Shown: positions 40,788 to 51,450, numbered from the stretch's first letter. The stretch: DNA of 64,000 nt from DASUPK01 sp963815045 (GCA_963815045.1 CAWFET010000002.1:1491168-1555167); one strand, 5' to 3'. Notes: generated by a model not told the origin, from the sequence alone. Numbers and translations: made by a program.

Positions 40788-41534
40788 CTAGCCCGGGCGC
40801 GGGACGACCATCACGGGGCACTTCGCCGCGCGGATGACGCGCGAGGAGACGCTCCCGATCAGCAGGCGCAGCACCGGCCCGAAGCCCCGCGATCCGAGCA
40901 CCAGCAGGTCCACTCCGGATTCGCAGGCCTCGAGCAGCTTGTCGACCGGGTTGCCCTTCTCCAACACCGGCAGGGCCCGCAGCTCGGGCGGGAGCTCGGC
41001 GACCGCGTCGTGGAGGCGGCTCTGGAAGTCCGGCCCCGCCTCGGCGCCCGTCTGCGCCGCGGCGGCCGCACCCATCGCCGGCACCGGTGTCGCCACTCCG
41101 ACCACCTTCATCGAAGCGTGGAACTTCTGCGCGAGCCTGGCACCCTCCTGAAGGGCGGCGTGCGACTCGGCCATCCCGTCGTACCCCACCGCGAGGACCC
41201 GCAGTCGGTCCTGCGAGTGGTCCTCCTCCGCGTAGCCCTTCGGCGCGATGACCAGCCGGCAGCGGGCGCCATGCAGGAGGTGCTCGGCGACGCTTCCGGG
41301 CGAGACCGAGCCGACGTGTCCGTGATGCGTCGACCCGAGCACGATCAGGTCGGCCTCCCCGGTCTCGGCGAGAGCCTGGAGCGCGTCGGCCGGCGATCCC
41401 TTCTCGACGTTCACCACCTTGAGCTCGCCGCCATCCCTCATCACCACGCGTTCGGCGAGCACGCGCGCGTCCTCGCCGCGGTCGTTCTCCTCGTAGCCGA
41501 CGACGACCTTGGGATAGAGGGGCTTCTCGTCCAT
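40788..41534 (-). CDS. Universal stress protein, two UspA domains
   Basis: 248 residues from ATG 41534 (the in-frame upstream ATG-like extension is less likely). Tandem UspA domains: the first with VVVGYEENDRGEDARVLAER and GSTHHGHVGSVSPGSVAEHL (ATP-binding GxxxxG...GS loop), the second with VLAVGYDGMAESHAALQEG and GSRGFGPVLRLLIGSVSSRV. Binds ATP or a nucleotide, cytoplasmic. Next to a GNAT/acyl-CoA synthetase gene; USP-GNAT neighbourhoods are common in actinobacteria and may involve cAMP- or ATP-sensing control of protein acetylation. Confidence 0.9.
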   Translation of the reverse strand: MDEKPLYPKVVVGYEENDRGEDARVLAERVVMRDGGELKVVNVEKGSPADALQALAETGEADLIVLGSTHHGHVGSVSPGSVAEHLLHGARCRLVIAPKGYAEEDHSQDRLRVLAVGYDGMAESHAALQEGARLAQKFHASMKVVGVATPVPAMGAAAAAQTGAEAGPDFQSRLHDAVAELPPELRALPVLEKGNPVDKLLEACESGVDLLVLGSRGFGPVLRLLIGSVSSRVIRAAKCPVMVVPRPG

Positions 41535-41644
41535 GGAGGGGAAGCCTAAGCGGGTCTGCGCCGCGGCCGTCTTCTGCAAGTGTTCGGAGCCTGAACGCGA
41601 CGCCCCGAGGAGAGGCCGTCTACCCGGCCGAGCGCGAGGCCGAC

Positions 41645-44300
41645 GTGGCTCTGCGCGACGGCAGCACCGTCCACGTCAGGCCCGTTCGGGCCGATGACGA
41701 GGACGCGCTGTTCGCCTTCCTCGAGGGGCTCGACCCGAGCTCGCGGATGTTCAGGTTCTTCTCCGGCGGCGTCAACCTGCGCGCGGCAGCGCAATCGATG
41801 GCGGAAGCCGACTATGCGCAGCGCTACGGGCTGGTCGCGCTTCGAGACGACGAGGTTGTCGGCCAGGGGATCTACATCGGCGACGGCGGGCGACGACGCC
41901 GAGGTCGCCTTCGCGGTCGCCGACCGGCTGCAGGGACACGGGCTGGCGACGCTGCTGCTCGCCCACCTGGCCGAGGTCGCCGTCGACAACGACATCACCG
42001 TGTTCCACGCCGAGGTGATGCCCGAGAACCACCGGATGGTGGAGGTCTTCCGGGAGAGCGGATTCCCGGCCGAGATCTCCTCGGCGCCCGGCGTGATCCG
42101 AGTCGTGTTCCCGACCTCGTTCGAGGACGAGGCGCTGCGGCGCTTCGAGGACCGCGACCGGCTGGCGGCCGAGGCCGCCCTCCGCTACTTCCTGGAGCCG
42201 AGCGGGATCGCCGTGATCGGCGCCTCCCGCGACCGCACCACCGTCGGCGGGCAGCTCTTTCACAACACGCTGGAGTCGGGCTTCGAGGGCGTCACCTATC
42301 CGGTCAACCCGCACGCCGAGGTCGTGCAGTCGGTCCACTCCTACCGCAGCATCGAGGAGCTGCCCGAGGATGTGGAGCTGGCGGCGATCGCGGTGCCGGC
42401 GACGGCCGTCGTCGAGGCGGCCCGTCAGTGCGCCGAGCGCGGAGTGCGGGCGCTGGTCGTGATCTCCGCAGGCTTCGCGGAGGTCGGTCCCGAGGGGGCC
42501 GAGCGCGAGCGCGAGCTCGTCACCGTCTGCCGCGCCGCCGGGATGCGCCTGATCGGCCCGAACTGCCTCGGCATCCTCAACACGACCGAGGGCCACCGCT
42601 TCAACGCCACCTTCGCTCCGGGCGGCCCGCCGCCGGGCAACGTCGGCTTCGTGACGCAGAGCGGCGCCCTCGGCCTCGCGCTGATCGATCTGGCGAGCGA
42701 CCGCAGCCTCGGCGTCTCCTCCTTCGCCTCGATCGGCAATCGCGCGGACATCACCGCGAACGACATGCTCGAGTACTGGGAGTCGGACGACGCCACAGAG
42801 GTCGCCCTGCTCTACATCGAGTCGTTCAGCGACCCGCGCCGCTTCTCGCGGGTCGCTCGCCGCGTCGGCCGCGACATGCCGATCGTGGCGGTGAAGAGCG
42901 GCCGCTCCGCCGCCGGCCGGCGGGCCACGAGCTCGCACACCGGGGCGCTGATCGCCGCGTCCGATCTGACGGTCGACGCCCTCTTCGACCAGGTGGGGGT
43001 GATCCGCACCGAGACCCTCTCCGAGCTTCTCGACGTCGCCTCGCTGCTGGCGACGCAGCCGCGCCCGGAGGGCAATCGGGTCGGGATCGTCACCAACGCC
43101 GGGGGCCCCGGCGTGATGTGCGCGGACGCCTGCGAAGCCGCCGGGCTCGAGGTTCCGGAGCTGCCCGAGGAGGTGCTCGCCTCTCTGCGCGAGTTCCTGC
43201 CGGCCGAGGCGGGGATCTACAACCCCGTCGACATGATCGCGACCGCCTCCGCCGACCACTACCGCCAGACGATCCGGGCGCTGGCGGCATACGAGGGCCT
43301 CGACTCGCTCATCGTCATCTTCATCAAGCCGCTCCTCACCCGCCCCGAGGACGTCGCAGGCGCGATCCACGAGGCGGTCGCCGAGATGCCGCGCCGGATC
43401 CCGGTGCAGGCGGTGTTCATGTCCGAGAAGGACCACGCCGCGGCCCGGGCGGTCGGAGCGATGCCCGTCCACCTCTACCCGGAGGCCGCCGCCCACGCAC
43501 TCGGGCGGGTCATGCGCCACGTGGACTGGTGCCGTGCGCCGTCCGAGGAGCCGCCGGACTTCGAGGACCTGGACGACGAGCAGGCTGCCGCCCTGATCGC
43601 GGAGACGCTCGGCGCGGGACAGGAGTGGATGGACATCGAGGGCGCCTCGCGGCTCCTCGGTTGCTACGGGATCCCGATTCCCCGCTGGCGCACCGCCGGT
43701 GACCCGGAGGAGGCCGCGAGGGCGGCCGAGGAGCTCGGCGGGACGGTGGCCCTGAAGGCGCAGGGCGAGGGCCTCCTCCACAAGACCGAGATGGGCGGCG
43801 TGCAGATCGGGCTGGACCCCGGCCTGGTGGCCGAGGCCGCCAAGGAGATGGACCAGGCTGTGAGCGCTGCCGGGGGGAAACGCGAGAAGTTCATCGTCCA
43901 GGAGATGGTCGGCGACGGGACGGAGCTCCTGATCGGCGTGGCCGACGACGCCACCTTCGGCCCGGTCCTCGCGTGCGGGGCCGGCGGGACGCAGGCCGAG
44001 CTGCTTCGCGACGTCTCCATCCGCGTCACTCCGATCACTCGAACCGACGCCGGCCAGATGATCCGCTCGCTCGTCACCTTCCCTCTGCTCACCGGCTTCC
44101 GCGGCGCCGCCCACGCCGATCTCGAGGCGATCGAGGAACAGCTGCTCCGGGTCGGCGCGATGGTCGAGGCCCACAGCGAGATCGCCGAGCTGGACCTCAA
44201 CCCGGTCCTCGCCCGCGCCGACGGCGCGCTGGCGGTGGACTACCGGATCAGGCTGCGGGCGCGGCCTCCCCAGCGCTCCTGGCCACGCACCTGGAAGTAG
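41645..44300 (+). CDS. GNAT-acyl-CoA synthetase (NDP-forming) fusion, PatZ-type, with apparent frameshift
   Basis: About 885 residues across one apparent +1 indel in the GGG run at 41888-41890: the first frame gives VALRDGSTVHVRPVRADDED to VVGQGIYIGDGG, and the other continues DDAEVAFAVADRLQGHGLAT, completing one GNAT domain. After it come a CoA-binding domain (IAVIGASRDRTTVGGQLFHN), a ligase domain with the phospho-His region ATSSHTGALIAASD, and an ATP-grasp domain (VALKAQGEGLLHKTEMGG, FIVQEMVGDGTELLIGVADD). Similar fusions act as protein acetyltransferases controlling acyl-CoA synthetases, or as ADP-forming acetyl-CoA synthetases. The conserved YPAEREADV lies upstream of GTG 41645, so the true start may be a CTG near 41591. 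Confidence 0.85.
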
Positions 44301-44314
44301 CGGATACTGGGCCG

Positions 44315-46480
44315 GTGGAGGTCGAGCACGGCACGACGGAGCGGAGGCGGATCGTCGTCCGCGGAGTCGTGCAGGGAGTCGGCTTCCGCCCCTTCGTCCA
44401 CCGGCTCGCGACCAGCAGGAGGCTCGGCGGCTTCGCGCTCAACGACGGGCAGGGCCTGATCGTCGAGGTCGAGGGGGACCCGATCGCCCTCGGCCTGTTC
44501 ACGGGGGAGCCGTGGACGACGCCCCGGCTCACGCCTCCGTCGAGGAGATGTCGACCTCGCTGGTGCCGCCCCGCGGCGAGCGCGAGTTCCGCATCGAGCC
44601 GAGCTCCGGCGATCCGGCCGGCGCGCTCATCCCTCCCGACATCGCCACCTGCGAGGAGTGCCTCCGGGAGCTCTGGGACCCGGACGACCGCCGCCACCGC
44701 TACCCGTTCATCAACTGCACCCGCTGCGGCCCGCGCTTCACGATCGTGCGCCGGGCGCCGTATGACCGTGCCAATACGACGATGGCCGGCTTCGAGATGT
44801 GCGACGCCTGCCGGGCGGAGTACGGGGACCCCGGGGACCGCCGCTTCCACGCCGAGCCGATCGCCTGCCCCGATTGCGGGCCACGGCTCTCGATGCCCCT
44901 GGAGGAGGCCGTCGAGCTGCTGCTCGAGGGCGCGATCGTCGCCGTCAAGGGCCTCGGCGGCTACCACCTGGCCTGCGACGCGACGAACGAGCGGGCCGTT
45001 TCGCGGCTGCGCGCGCTGAAGCAGCGCGAGCAGAAGCCCTTCGCGCTGATGACGGCGGACCCCGATCCGATCGTCGAGCTCGATGAGCGGGAGCGCGATC
45101 TGCTCGCCGGCTCCGCCGCGCCGATCGTGTTGGCGAGGCGCCGCAACCGGACTTCCATCGCGCACTCGGTGGCCCCGGACACGCCATGGCTGGGCGTGAT
45201 GCTCCCCTACACCCCGCTCCATCACCTGCTCTGCGCCGACGCCGGGCTGCCTCTCGTGATGACCTCCGGGAACCGCTCGAACGAGCCGGTCGTCACCGGC
45301 GACGACGAGGCCCTCGAACGGCTCGGCGACATCGCGGACGCGTTCCTCTCCCACGACCGGCCGATCCACCGCCGCTGCGAGGACTCGGTGGTGCGGGCCA
45401 CCCATCCGCTGCGGCGCTCCCGCGGCCTCACTCCCAAGCGGCTGCCGCTCTCGCGCCGCGGAACCACCCCCATCGTCGCCACCGGCGCCGAGCTGAAGAG
45501 CACCTTCTGCGTGCTGCGAGGAGAGCAGGCCCTCCTCTCCCCCCACCTCGGCGACCTCGACTCGCCGCTCGCCTATGAGGCCTTCCGGTCCGATCTCGCG
45601 CTCTATCTGGAGATGCTCGACGTTCGGCCGGAGGCGATCGCGCACGACCTCCATCCCGACTACCTCTCGACCCGCTGGGCGCTCGAGCAGGACGCCGAGG
45701 CGATCCCGGTCCAGCACCACCACGCACACGCCGCAGCCTGCCTCGCCGAGCACCGCGAGTCGTGTGCACTCGCCCTCGTCTTCGACGGCACCGGGCTCGG
45801 AGACGACGGAACCCTCTGGGGCGGCGAGCTGCTCTGGGCCTCCCTCGACGGCTACGAGCGCCTCGCCCATCTCGACCCGGTTCCCCTCCCCGGCGGCGAG
45901 GCCGCGATTCGCGAGCCGTGGCGGATGGCGGCGGCCTACCTGGAGGCGGCCGATCGCCCGGTCCCGTACGCGCGCTGGCGGGAGGTGCGGCAGAGCATAC
46001 GGGTGAATGCGCCCCTCTCCTCCGGGATGGGTCGCCTCTTCGACGCTGCCGCGGCGCTGCTCGGCATCCGGGAGACAGGTCAGCTACGAGGGGCAGGCGG
46101 CGATCGAGCTCGAGCAGCTCGCCGGCGACACCGCCGCCGACCCGTATCCCTGCCGGATCGAGGACGGCGTGATCCACGGCGCCGACCTGATCGCGGCCGC
46201 TCATGACGATCTCGCCGAGGGTCGTCCCCGCGACCGGATCGCCGCGGCCTTCCACGAGGGCGTCGCCGTCGCAGCCGCGCAGGCCTGCGCCGAGGCCGGC
46301 GAGCCACCCGTGAACGTGGTGCTGTCGGGCGGGACCTTCCAGAATCTCCGCCTGACCCAATCGGTCGCGCGGAGACTCGCTAGCTTGGGGTTCGATGTGC
46401 TGACCCACCGTCTCGTTCCCCCGAACGACGGCGGCATCAGCTTCGGCCAGGCCGCGATCGCGGCGAGGAGAGTGGATTAG
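44315..46480 (+). CDS. hypF: Carbamoyltransferase HypF (hydrogenase maturation) with two apparent frameshifts
   Basis: Makes the carbamoyl group that becomes the CN ligands of the [NiFe] site. Domains in order: acylphosphatase (RGVVQGVGFRPFVHRLA), two zinc fingers (CEECLRELWDPDDRRHR...CTRCGPRF and CDACRAEYG...CPDCGPRL), YrdC-like (AIVAVKGLGGYHLACDATN), Kae1-like (QHHHAHAAACLAEHRESCAL, VFDGTGLGDDGTLWGGELL). GTG 44315. Apparent indels at about 44505-44515 (between acylphosphatase and linker) and at about 46075-46082 (after LLGIRET, resuming VSYEGQAAIELEQLAG) must be bridged to give the usual ~720 residues. I read both as sequencing indels. Confidence 0.9.
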
Positions 46481-46482
46481 CT

Positions 46483-46761
46483 GTGTGCCTTGGCATCCCA
46501 GGCCAGATCGTCGAGATCGTCGACACGGAGAACCGCGTCGCCAAGGTCGACGTCTCCGGCGTGCGGCGGAACGTCGACGTCGGGCTGCTCTGGGAGGGCC
46601 CGGACGCGGTCGGCATCGGCGACTGGGTGCTGATCCACGTCGGCTTCGCGATCTCGCGGATCGACGAGGCCGAGGCGCACGAGACCCTGCGGGCCCTGGA
46701 GATGATGGGGCGGGCATACGAGGAGGAGCTGGCCGATCTCAAGACCACTGCGATCGACTGA
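46483..46761 (+). CDS. hypC: Hydrogenase maturation chaperone HypC
   Basis: 92 residues, two bases after hypF, GTG 46483. N-terminal MCLGIPGQIVEI carries the essential Cys2 of the HypC family, then a beta-barrel (RVAKVDVSGVRRNVDVGLLW, GDWVLIHVGFAISRIDEAEA). It carries the Fe(CN)2CO unit with HypD to the large-subunit apo-protein. Followed by a gene that contains a second, internal HypC-like domain. Confidence 0.94.
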   Translation: MCLGIPGQIVEIVDTENRVAKVDVSGVRRNVDVGLLWEGPDAVGIGDWVLIHVGFAISRIDEAEAHETLRALEMMGRAYEEELADLKTTAID

Positions 46762-46816
46762 GCCGCCGCGGATCGGCTGCGCGTCCCTCGACGAGGCGAT
46801 CGCCGAGCGCACGCGC

Positions 46817-48089
46817 GTGGTGGCCGAGTTCTTCGGAGCCGAGGCCGCCGAGCTCGCGGTCGCCTGCCACGCGATGGCTCGCGCCTTCGCGCGCGGCGGC
46901 ACGCTGATCCCGTTCGGCACCGGCCCCGCCGCGACCGACGCGGCCCACGCCGCCGTCGAGTTCATGCACCCGGTGATCGTCGGCAAGCGGGCGCTCCCCG
47001 CGATCGCGCCCTCCAACGACGTCACCGGCGCCACCACCCTCTCCCGCCTCGCCGGCCCCGACGACATCGCGCTCGCCATCTCCCACGGCGCCCCGGGCCC
47101 GGAGACCGCGCGCTTCATCGAGGCCGCTCGCGCTCGCGGGCTGCTGACGATCGCGATGTCGGGCGGCGAGAAGGTCGAGGGCCCCACCCACTCCTTCGCC
47201 GTCCCAAGCGACGACGCGGCCATCGTCCAGGAGACCCAGGAGACCGCCTACCACGTGCTCTGGGAGTTGGTCCACGTCTTCTTCGAGCAGCCCGACCTGG
47301 TGAACGAGGCCTGCATCACCTGCGGCGACGTCGCGGTCGAGGCGCGCGTTGCGGAGGTCCGCGGCGCCACCGCGGTGATCGAGAAGGACGGCGCGCGGGA
47401 GGAGATCGCGATCGACCTGGTCGAGGACGTCGCCGTCGGCGACACCCTGCTCTGCCACGCCGGCGCCGCCATCGAGAAGGTCCAGAGCGACCCGACCGAC
47501 TTCCTCTACCCCTTCCAGGCCTCCGGCGGATCGGACCTGGACGCGACCCTCGCCGACGTCCGCGCCTCCACCCTCGAGAAGGCGGGCGAGGTGACCGCGC
47601 TGCGCTCGGTGATCGACACCGGCGCGATCGCCCGCACGGCCGACAAGCTCCGCCAGCAGCTCGAAGCCGGCGGCCGCCTGCTCGCCTTCGGCAACGGCGG
47701 CTCGGCCACCGACGCCCAGGACCTCGCCGCCGATGCGCTCGCCCGCGGTTTCGCCGCCGTCGCGCTCAACAACGACGCCGCCACGGTCACCGCCGTCGCC
47801 AACGACGTCGGCACCGAGCAGGTCTTCGCCCGCCAGCTGATCGCGCTCGGCCGGCCCGGGCGACGTCGCGATCGCGATCTCCACCAGCGGCGGCTCGCCC
47901 AACGTCGTACGGGCGATCGAGGAGGCGCACGGCCGCGGCCTCACCACCGTCGCGCTGACCGGCTACGAGGGCGGGCGCCTGGCGGCGCTCGACGCCCTCG
48001 ACCACCTCTTCGTCGTCCCCTCCGACCACATCCCGCGGATCCAGGAGGCCCAGGCGACGATCTACCACCTGCTGCTCGAGGCCATATGA
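46817..48089 (+). CDS. SIS-HypC-SIS fusion protein in hydrogenase maturation operon, with apparent frameshift
   Basis: About 423 residues after bridging a +1 indel in the CCC run near 47856. First SIS (sugar isomerase) domain about residues 20-160 (GGTLIPFGTGPAATDAAHAA, ALAISHGAPGPETARF). Next, residues about 166-222 match HypC: CITCGDVAVEARVAEV... EEIAIDLVEDVAVGDTLLCH AGAAIEKV, including Cys and the V-G-D-x-x-L-x-H-A-G-x-A-I-E-K element. Then a GmhA-like SIS (LLAFGNGGSATDAQDLAADA, and after the indel AIAISTSGGSPNVVRAIEEA). GTG 46817; coding similarity extends upstream towards 46760, so the start is uncertain. The ATGA at the end couples it to hypD. Confidence 0.82.
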
Positions 48090-49213
48090 GGTTCGTCGAC
48101 GAGTACCGCGACCCAGCTCTCGCCAAGCGGCTGGCCGCTGAGATCAGGGAGCTTGCCGACCCCGGCCGCACCTACAAGCTGATGGAGGTCTGCGGCGGCC
48201 ACACGCACTCCATCTACAAGCACGGCGTCGAGGACCTGCTGCCCGACAACGTCGAGCTCGTCCACGGCCCCGGCTGCCCGGTCTGCGTGATCCCGATGGG
48301 CCGCCAGGATGACGCGATCGCGATCGCCGAGCGCCCCGAGGTGATCTTCACAACCTTCGGCGACATGATGCGGGTGCCGTCCTCGAACGGCTCGCTGCTG
48401 GACGCGAAGGCGCGCGGCGCCGACGTGCGGATGGTCTACTCGCCACTCGACGCGCTGAAGATCGCCCGCGAGAACCCGGACCGCGAGGTCGTCTTCTTCG
48501 CGATCGGATTCGAGACCACCGCCCCCTCCACCGCGATCACCCTGAAGCGCGCCCGAGCCGAGGGCATCAAGAACTTCTCGGCCTTCTGCAATCACGTCAC
48601 GATCGTTCCGGCGATCCGAGCGATCCTCGACTCCCCCGATCTGCGGCTCGACGGCTTCATCGGTCCCGGCCACGTCTCCACGGTGATCGGCCTGCGGCCC
48701 TACCGCTTCATCGCCGAGGAGCACGGCAAGCCCGTGGTCGTCTCCGGCTTCGAGCCGCTCGACGTGCTCCAGGGCGTCCACATGCTGCTCACCCAGCTCG
48801 CCGAGGGCCGCTGCGAGGTCGAGAACCAGTACCAGCGCGTGGTCCGGCCCGAGGGCAACCGACTGGCCCTCGCGGCTATCGCCGAGACGATGGAGCTCCG
48901 CACCACCTTCGAGTGGCGCGGCCTCGGCTTCATCTCCCAGAGCGCTCTGAAGGTCCGCCCCGGGTTCGCCGACTGGGACGCCGAGGTCCGCTTCGAGGTC
49001 CCCGGCGTCCGCGTCGCCGACCCGAAGGCCTGCCAGTGCGGCGAGGTGCTGAAGGGAGTGATCCGTCCCTGGGAGTGCAAGGTCTTCGGCACCGCCTGCA
49101 CCCCCGAGCACCCGATCGGCACCTGCATGGTCTCGAGCGAGGGCGCCTGCGCCGCCTATTACAACTACGGCCGCCACGCGGGGCGGCGAAAGGGCGAGAG
49201 TGTCGCGGTCTGA
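48086..49213 (+). CDS. hypD: Hydrogenase maturation factor HypD
   Basis: 375 residues from ATG 48086 (4-bp overlap with the SIS-HypC-SIS gene). Fe-S scaffold that assembles Fe(CN)2CO with HypC. Motifs: LMEVCGGHTHSIYKHG, VHGPGCPVCVIPMG, TTFGDMMRVPSSNGSL, FAIGFETTAPSTAITL, FCNHVTIVPAI, GFIGPGHVSTVIG, and C-terminal Cys (KACQCGEVLKGV, GTACTPEHPIGTCMVSSEGA) for the [4Fe-4S] cluster. Overlaps hypE by 14 bases. Confidence 0.95.
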   Translation: MRFVDEYRDPALAKRLAAEIRELADPGRTYKLMEVCGGHTHSIYKHGVEDLLPDNVELVHGPGCPVCVIPMGRQDDAIAIAERPEVIFTTFGDMMRVPSSNGSLLDAKARGADVRMVYSPLDALKIARENPDREVVFFAIGFETTAPSTAITLKRARAEGIKNFSAFCNHVTIVPAIRAILDSPDLRLDGFIGPGHVSTVIGLRPYRFIAEEHGKPVVVSGFEPLDVLQGVHMLLTQLAEGRCEVENQYQRVVRPEGNRLALAAIAETMELRTTFEWRGLGFISQSALKVRPGFADWDAEVRFEVPGVRVADPKACQCGEVLKGVIRPWECKVFGTACTPEHPIGTCMVSSEGACAAYYNYGRHAGRRKGESVAV

Positions 49214-50282
49214 GGAGGAGGTCCTCGAAGCGATCGAGGCGCGCCGGCGCCGGCCGCGCCGCAAGGTCCTCGACGAGCACATCACGCTCAGTCACGGCGC
49301 CGGCGGCAAGGCGTCGCACGACCTGATCGAGGGGATCTTCGTCCGCGAGTTCTCCAACGAGCTCCTCGACCCGCTCGGCGACTCGGCCCTGGTCGGCACC
49401 GGCAAGGACCAGCTCGCCTTCACCACCGACTCCTTCGTCGTCCGCCCGCTCTTCTTCCCCGGCGGCGACATCGGCGAGCTCGCCGTCAACGGCACGATCA
49501 ACGACCTGGCGATGACCGGCGCGACCCCGCTCGCCCTCTCCGCCAGCTTCATCCTCGAGGAGGGCATGCCGGTCGCCGAGGTGGAGCGGATCGCCGCCTC
49601 CATGGCCGAGGCCGCCCGCACCGCCGACGTTCGCATCGCCACCGGCGACACCAAGGTCGTCGAACGCGGCAAGGCCGACGGCCTCTACATCAACACCTCG
49701 GCAGTCGGCGTGGTCGAGCACGAGCACATCCTCGGCCCCCGCGCGATCCGCGCCGGCGACAAGGTCCTCATCTCGGGCCCGATCGGCGACCACGGCATGG
49801 CCGTGATGATCGCCCGGGGCGAGCTGGAGCTCGAGGTCGAGCTGGAGTCCGACACCGCCGCCCTGAACGGCATCGTCAACACGCTGCTCTCAGACGTCCC
49901 GGCGTTCGGCGTCCGCTGCCTGCGCGACCCGACCCGCGGCGGCCTCGCCACCGTCCTCGCCGAGCTCGCCCTCACCGCCCAGGTCGGCATCACCATCACG
50001 GAATCGGAGATCCCGATCCGCCGGGAGGTCGCCGGCGCCTGCGAGATCCTCGGCATCGACCCGATCTACGTCGCGAATGAGGGCAAGCTGATCGCCTTCG
50101 TGGCGCCGGACTCAGCCAACGCCGCCCTGGCGGCGCTCCGCTCGCACCCACTGGGCCGAGAGGCGGCGGTCATCGCGGAGGTCACGGAGGAGCCCCCGGG
50201 CCTCGTCACGCTCGACACGGCCTTCGGCGGGTCCCGGGTCGTGGACATGCTCGCGGGCGATCCCCTGCCCCGTATCTGCTGA
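49200..50282 (+). CDS. hypE: Hydrogenase maturation dehydratase HypE
   Basis: 360 residues from GTG 49200. Dehydrates the thiocarboxamide on its own C-terminal Cys to thiocyanate, giving CN. The tail ends ...GDPLPRIC, as in active HypE. N-terminal HITLSHGAGGKASHDLIEGI, ATP-binding GDIGELAVNGTINDLAMTGA, DTKVVERGKADGLYINTSA, CLRDPTRGGLATVLAEL. Final gene of the plus-strand hyp operon. Confidence 0.95.
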   Translation: MSRSEEEVLEAIEARRRRPRRKVLDEHITLSHGAGGKASHDLIEGIFVREFSNELLDPLGDSALVGTGKDQLAFTTDSFVVRPLFFPGGDIGELAVNGTINDLAMTGATPLALSASFILEEGMPVAEVERIAASMAEAARTADVRIATGDTKVVERGKADGLYINTSAVGVVEHEHILGPRAIRAGDKVLISGPIGDHGMAVMIARGELELEVELESDTAALNGIVNTLLSDVPAFGVRCLRDPTRGGLATVLAELALTAQVGITITESEIPIRREVAGACEILGIDPIYVANEGKLIAFVAPDSANAALAALRSHPLGREAAVIAEVTEEPPGLVTLDTAFGGSRVVDMLAGDPLPRIC

Positions 50283-50334
50283 GGGGCGAGTAGGTGAGTG
50301 GCCACCACGGAGTCCAGGGCCGAAGTGCGCACGG

Positions 50335-50571
50335 ATGAAACCGGGGGCGGGAACGGCGACCATGGCCGGGATGGAACGAATCCACGACAGAATGCGCCAC
50401 TGGATGGAGTCCGACCTCGTCGGCGTCGCGGTGACGCTGGCCGCGGTAGCGGTCTTTGGCCTCGCCTTCGCCGGTTTTTACGTCGCCGGACCCATCGGCG
50501 GGATCGCCTTCGCCATCTTCAGCATCGGGCTGATCGCGATGATTGTGGTTCAGCCTGGCCGTCAGAAGTAG
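50335..50571 (+). CDS. Small membrane protein downstream of hypE
   Basis: Up to 78 residues, from ATG 50335 (ATG 50362 or 50371 also possible). One hydrophobic hairpin: LVGVAVTLAAVAVFGLAFAG and IGGIAFAIFSIGLIAMIVV. Charged N-terminus (MERIHDRMRHWMESD). Too little to name; plausible cotranscription with hypE (53-bp gap). Confidence 0.5.
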   Translation: MKPGAGTATMAGMERIHDRMRHWMESDLVGVAVTLAAVAVFGLAFAGFYVAGPIGGIAFAIFSIGLIAMIVVQPGRQK

Positions 50572-50694
50572 CGAAGCCGCACGCGGGGCAAACCCCTCGG
50601 GCCCGCCGCCCGTAGCTGACACGTGGACGAATTGCTCTTGCCGGGCGCGCCCCCGCGGTTAGCCTGGCACCGCCTCTACTCACATCGGACAGGG

Positions 50695-51129
50695 ATGGTC
50701 ACGATGACGCTCACGACGCTGAACGTGCAGGACCTCGAGACGAGCTCGCTGCGCTCCACCGCCACCGACGACGCCGCCTGGGTCGGCGGCTACTTCTCCT
50801 ACGGCGGCAGCAACGCCGAACAGTCCTGCACGATCTACTTCGCGATCCCGCCCGGCGATCGTCTCGGCAAGCACCACGACACCGCCGAGGAGACCCAATA
50901 CATCCTCTCCGGCGGCGGTGACCTGCTCACCGACGACGGCGCCCAGCCGATCAAGCCGGGCGACGTCTTCGTCCTCGAGGAGGGCGTCTCCCACGACCTG
51001 CACAACACGGGCGACGAGGACCTGCGCGTGCTCGCCTTCTTCTCGAAGCCGCAGGTGGAGCAGCACTGGGACGTCGAGACCTGGCCGCCGGACGATGCGA
51101 AGGTGACCGGGTCGCCCAACCGGGGCTGA
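50695..51129 (+). CDS. Cupin-domain protein
   Basis: 144 residues from ATG 50695. Cupin motif 1 includes KHHDTAEETQYILSGGGDLL (metal ligands H, H, E) and motif 2 includes IKPGDVFVLEEGVSHDLHN (ligand His). Single-domain beta-barrel, probably metal-binding, cytoplasmic. Enzyme or sensor role not readable. Followed by a 27-bp gap to the convergent regulator. Confidence 0.82.
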   Translation: MVTMTLTTLNVQDLETSSLRSTATDDAAWVGGYFSYGGSNAEQSCTIYFAIPPGDRLGKHHDTAEETQYILSGGGDLLTDDGAQPIKPGDVFVLEEGVSHDLHNTGDEDLRVLAFFSKPQVEQHWDVETWPPDDAKVTGSPNRG

Positions 51130-51156
51130 GAAAGCCCTAACCGGCGCGACTTCGCC

Positions 51157-51450
51157 TCACCGCAGGACCTCGAGCAGATCGCCCACCTCGAGCTCCTCGG
51201 CGAGCGGATGGCGCAGCGGCCGGTTGGACTTCACCTGGTACCGGTTGCGCCGGCCCTGTCGCTCGCGGACCACGTAGCCATCGTCGACGAGCTCGGAGAG
51301 GATCCGGTGGGCGGCGCGCTCGGTGATGCCGACAGCGGCGGCGATGTCCCGCAGGCGTATGCCGGGATCGCGGGCGACGCAGACCAGGACGTGCGCGTGG
51401 TTCGTCAGGAAGTCCCAGCGAGGAGCGACGTGAGTCGTGGCTTTGGCCAT
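51157..51450 (-). CDS. Winged-helix transcriptional regulator
   Basis: 97 residues from ATG 51450 (ATG 51468 would add six residues). MarR/ArsR-type winged helix: FLTNHAHVLVCVARDPGIRL, RDIAAAVGITERAAHRILSE, LVDDGYVVRERQGRRNRYQV. Common actinobacterial small regulator. A TTCATGAA palindrome (51463-51470) overlaps the upstream ATG. Divergent from the small proline-rich ORF, so it may control that pair. Confidence 0.82.
   Translation of the reverse strand: MAKATTHVAPRWDFLTNHAHVLVCVARDPGIRLRDIAAAVGITERAAHRILSELVDDGYVVRERQGRRNRYQVKSNRPLRHPLAEELEVGDLLEVLR

Noticed and set aside
41772..44174. 800-residue minus-strand frame
   Set aside because: Complement of the GNAT/acyl-CoA synthetase gene; open only because of high GC content.
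44248..45870. 540-residue minus-strand frame
   Set aside because: Antisense to hypF, which has unmistakable zinc-finger and Kae1 motifs.
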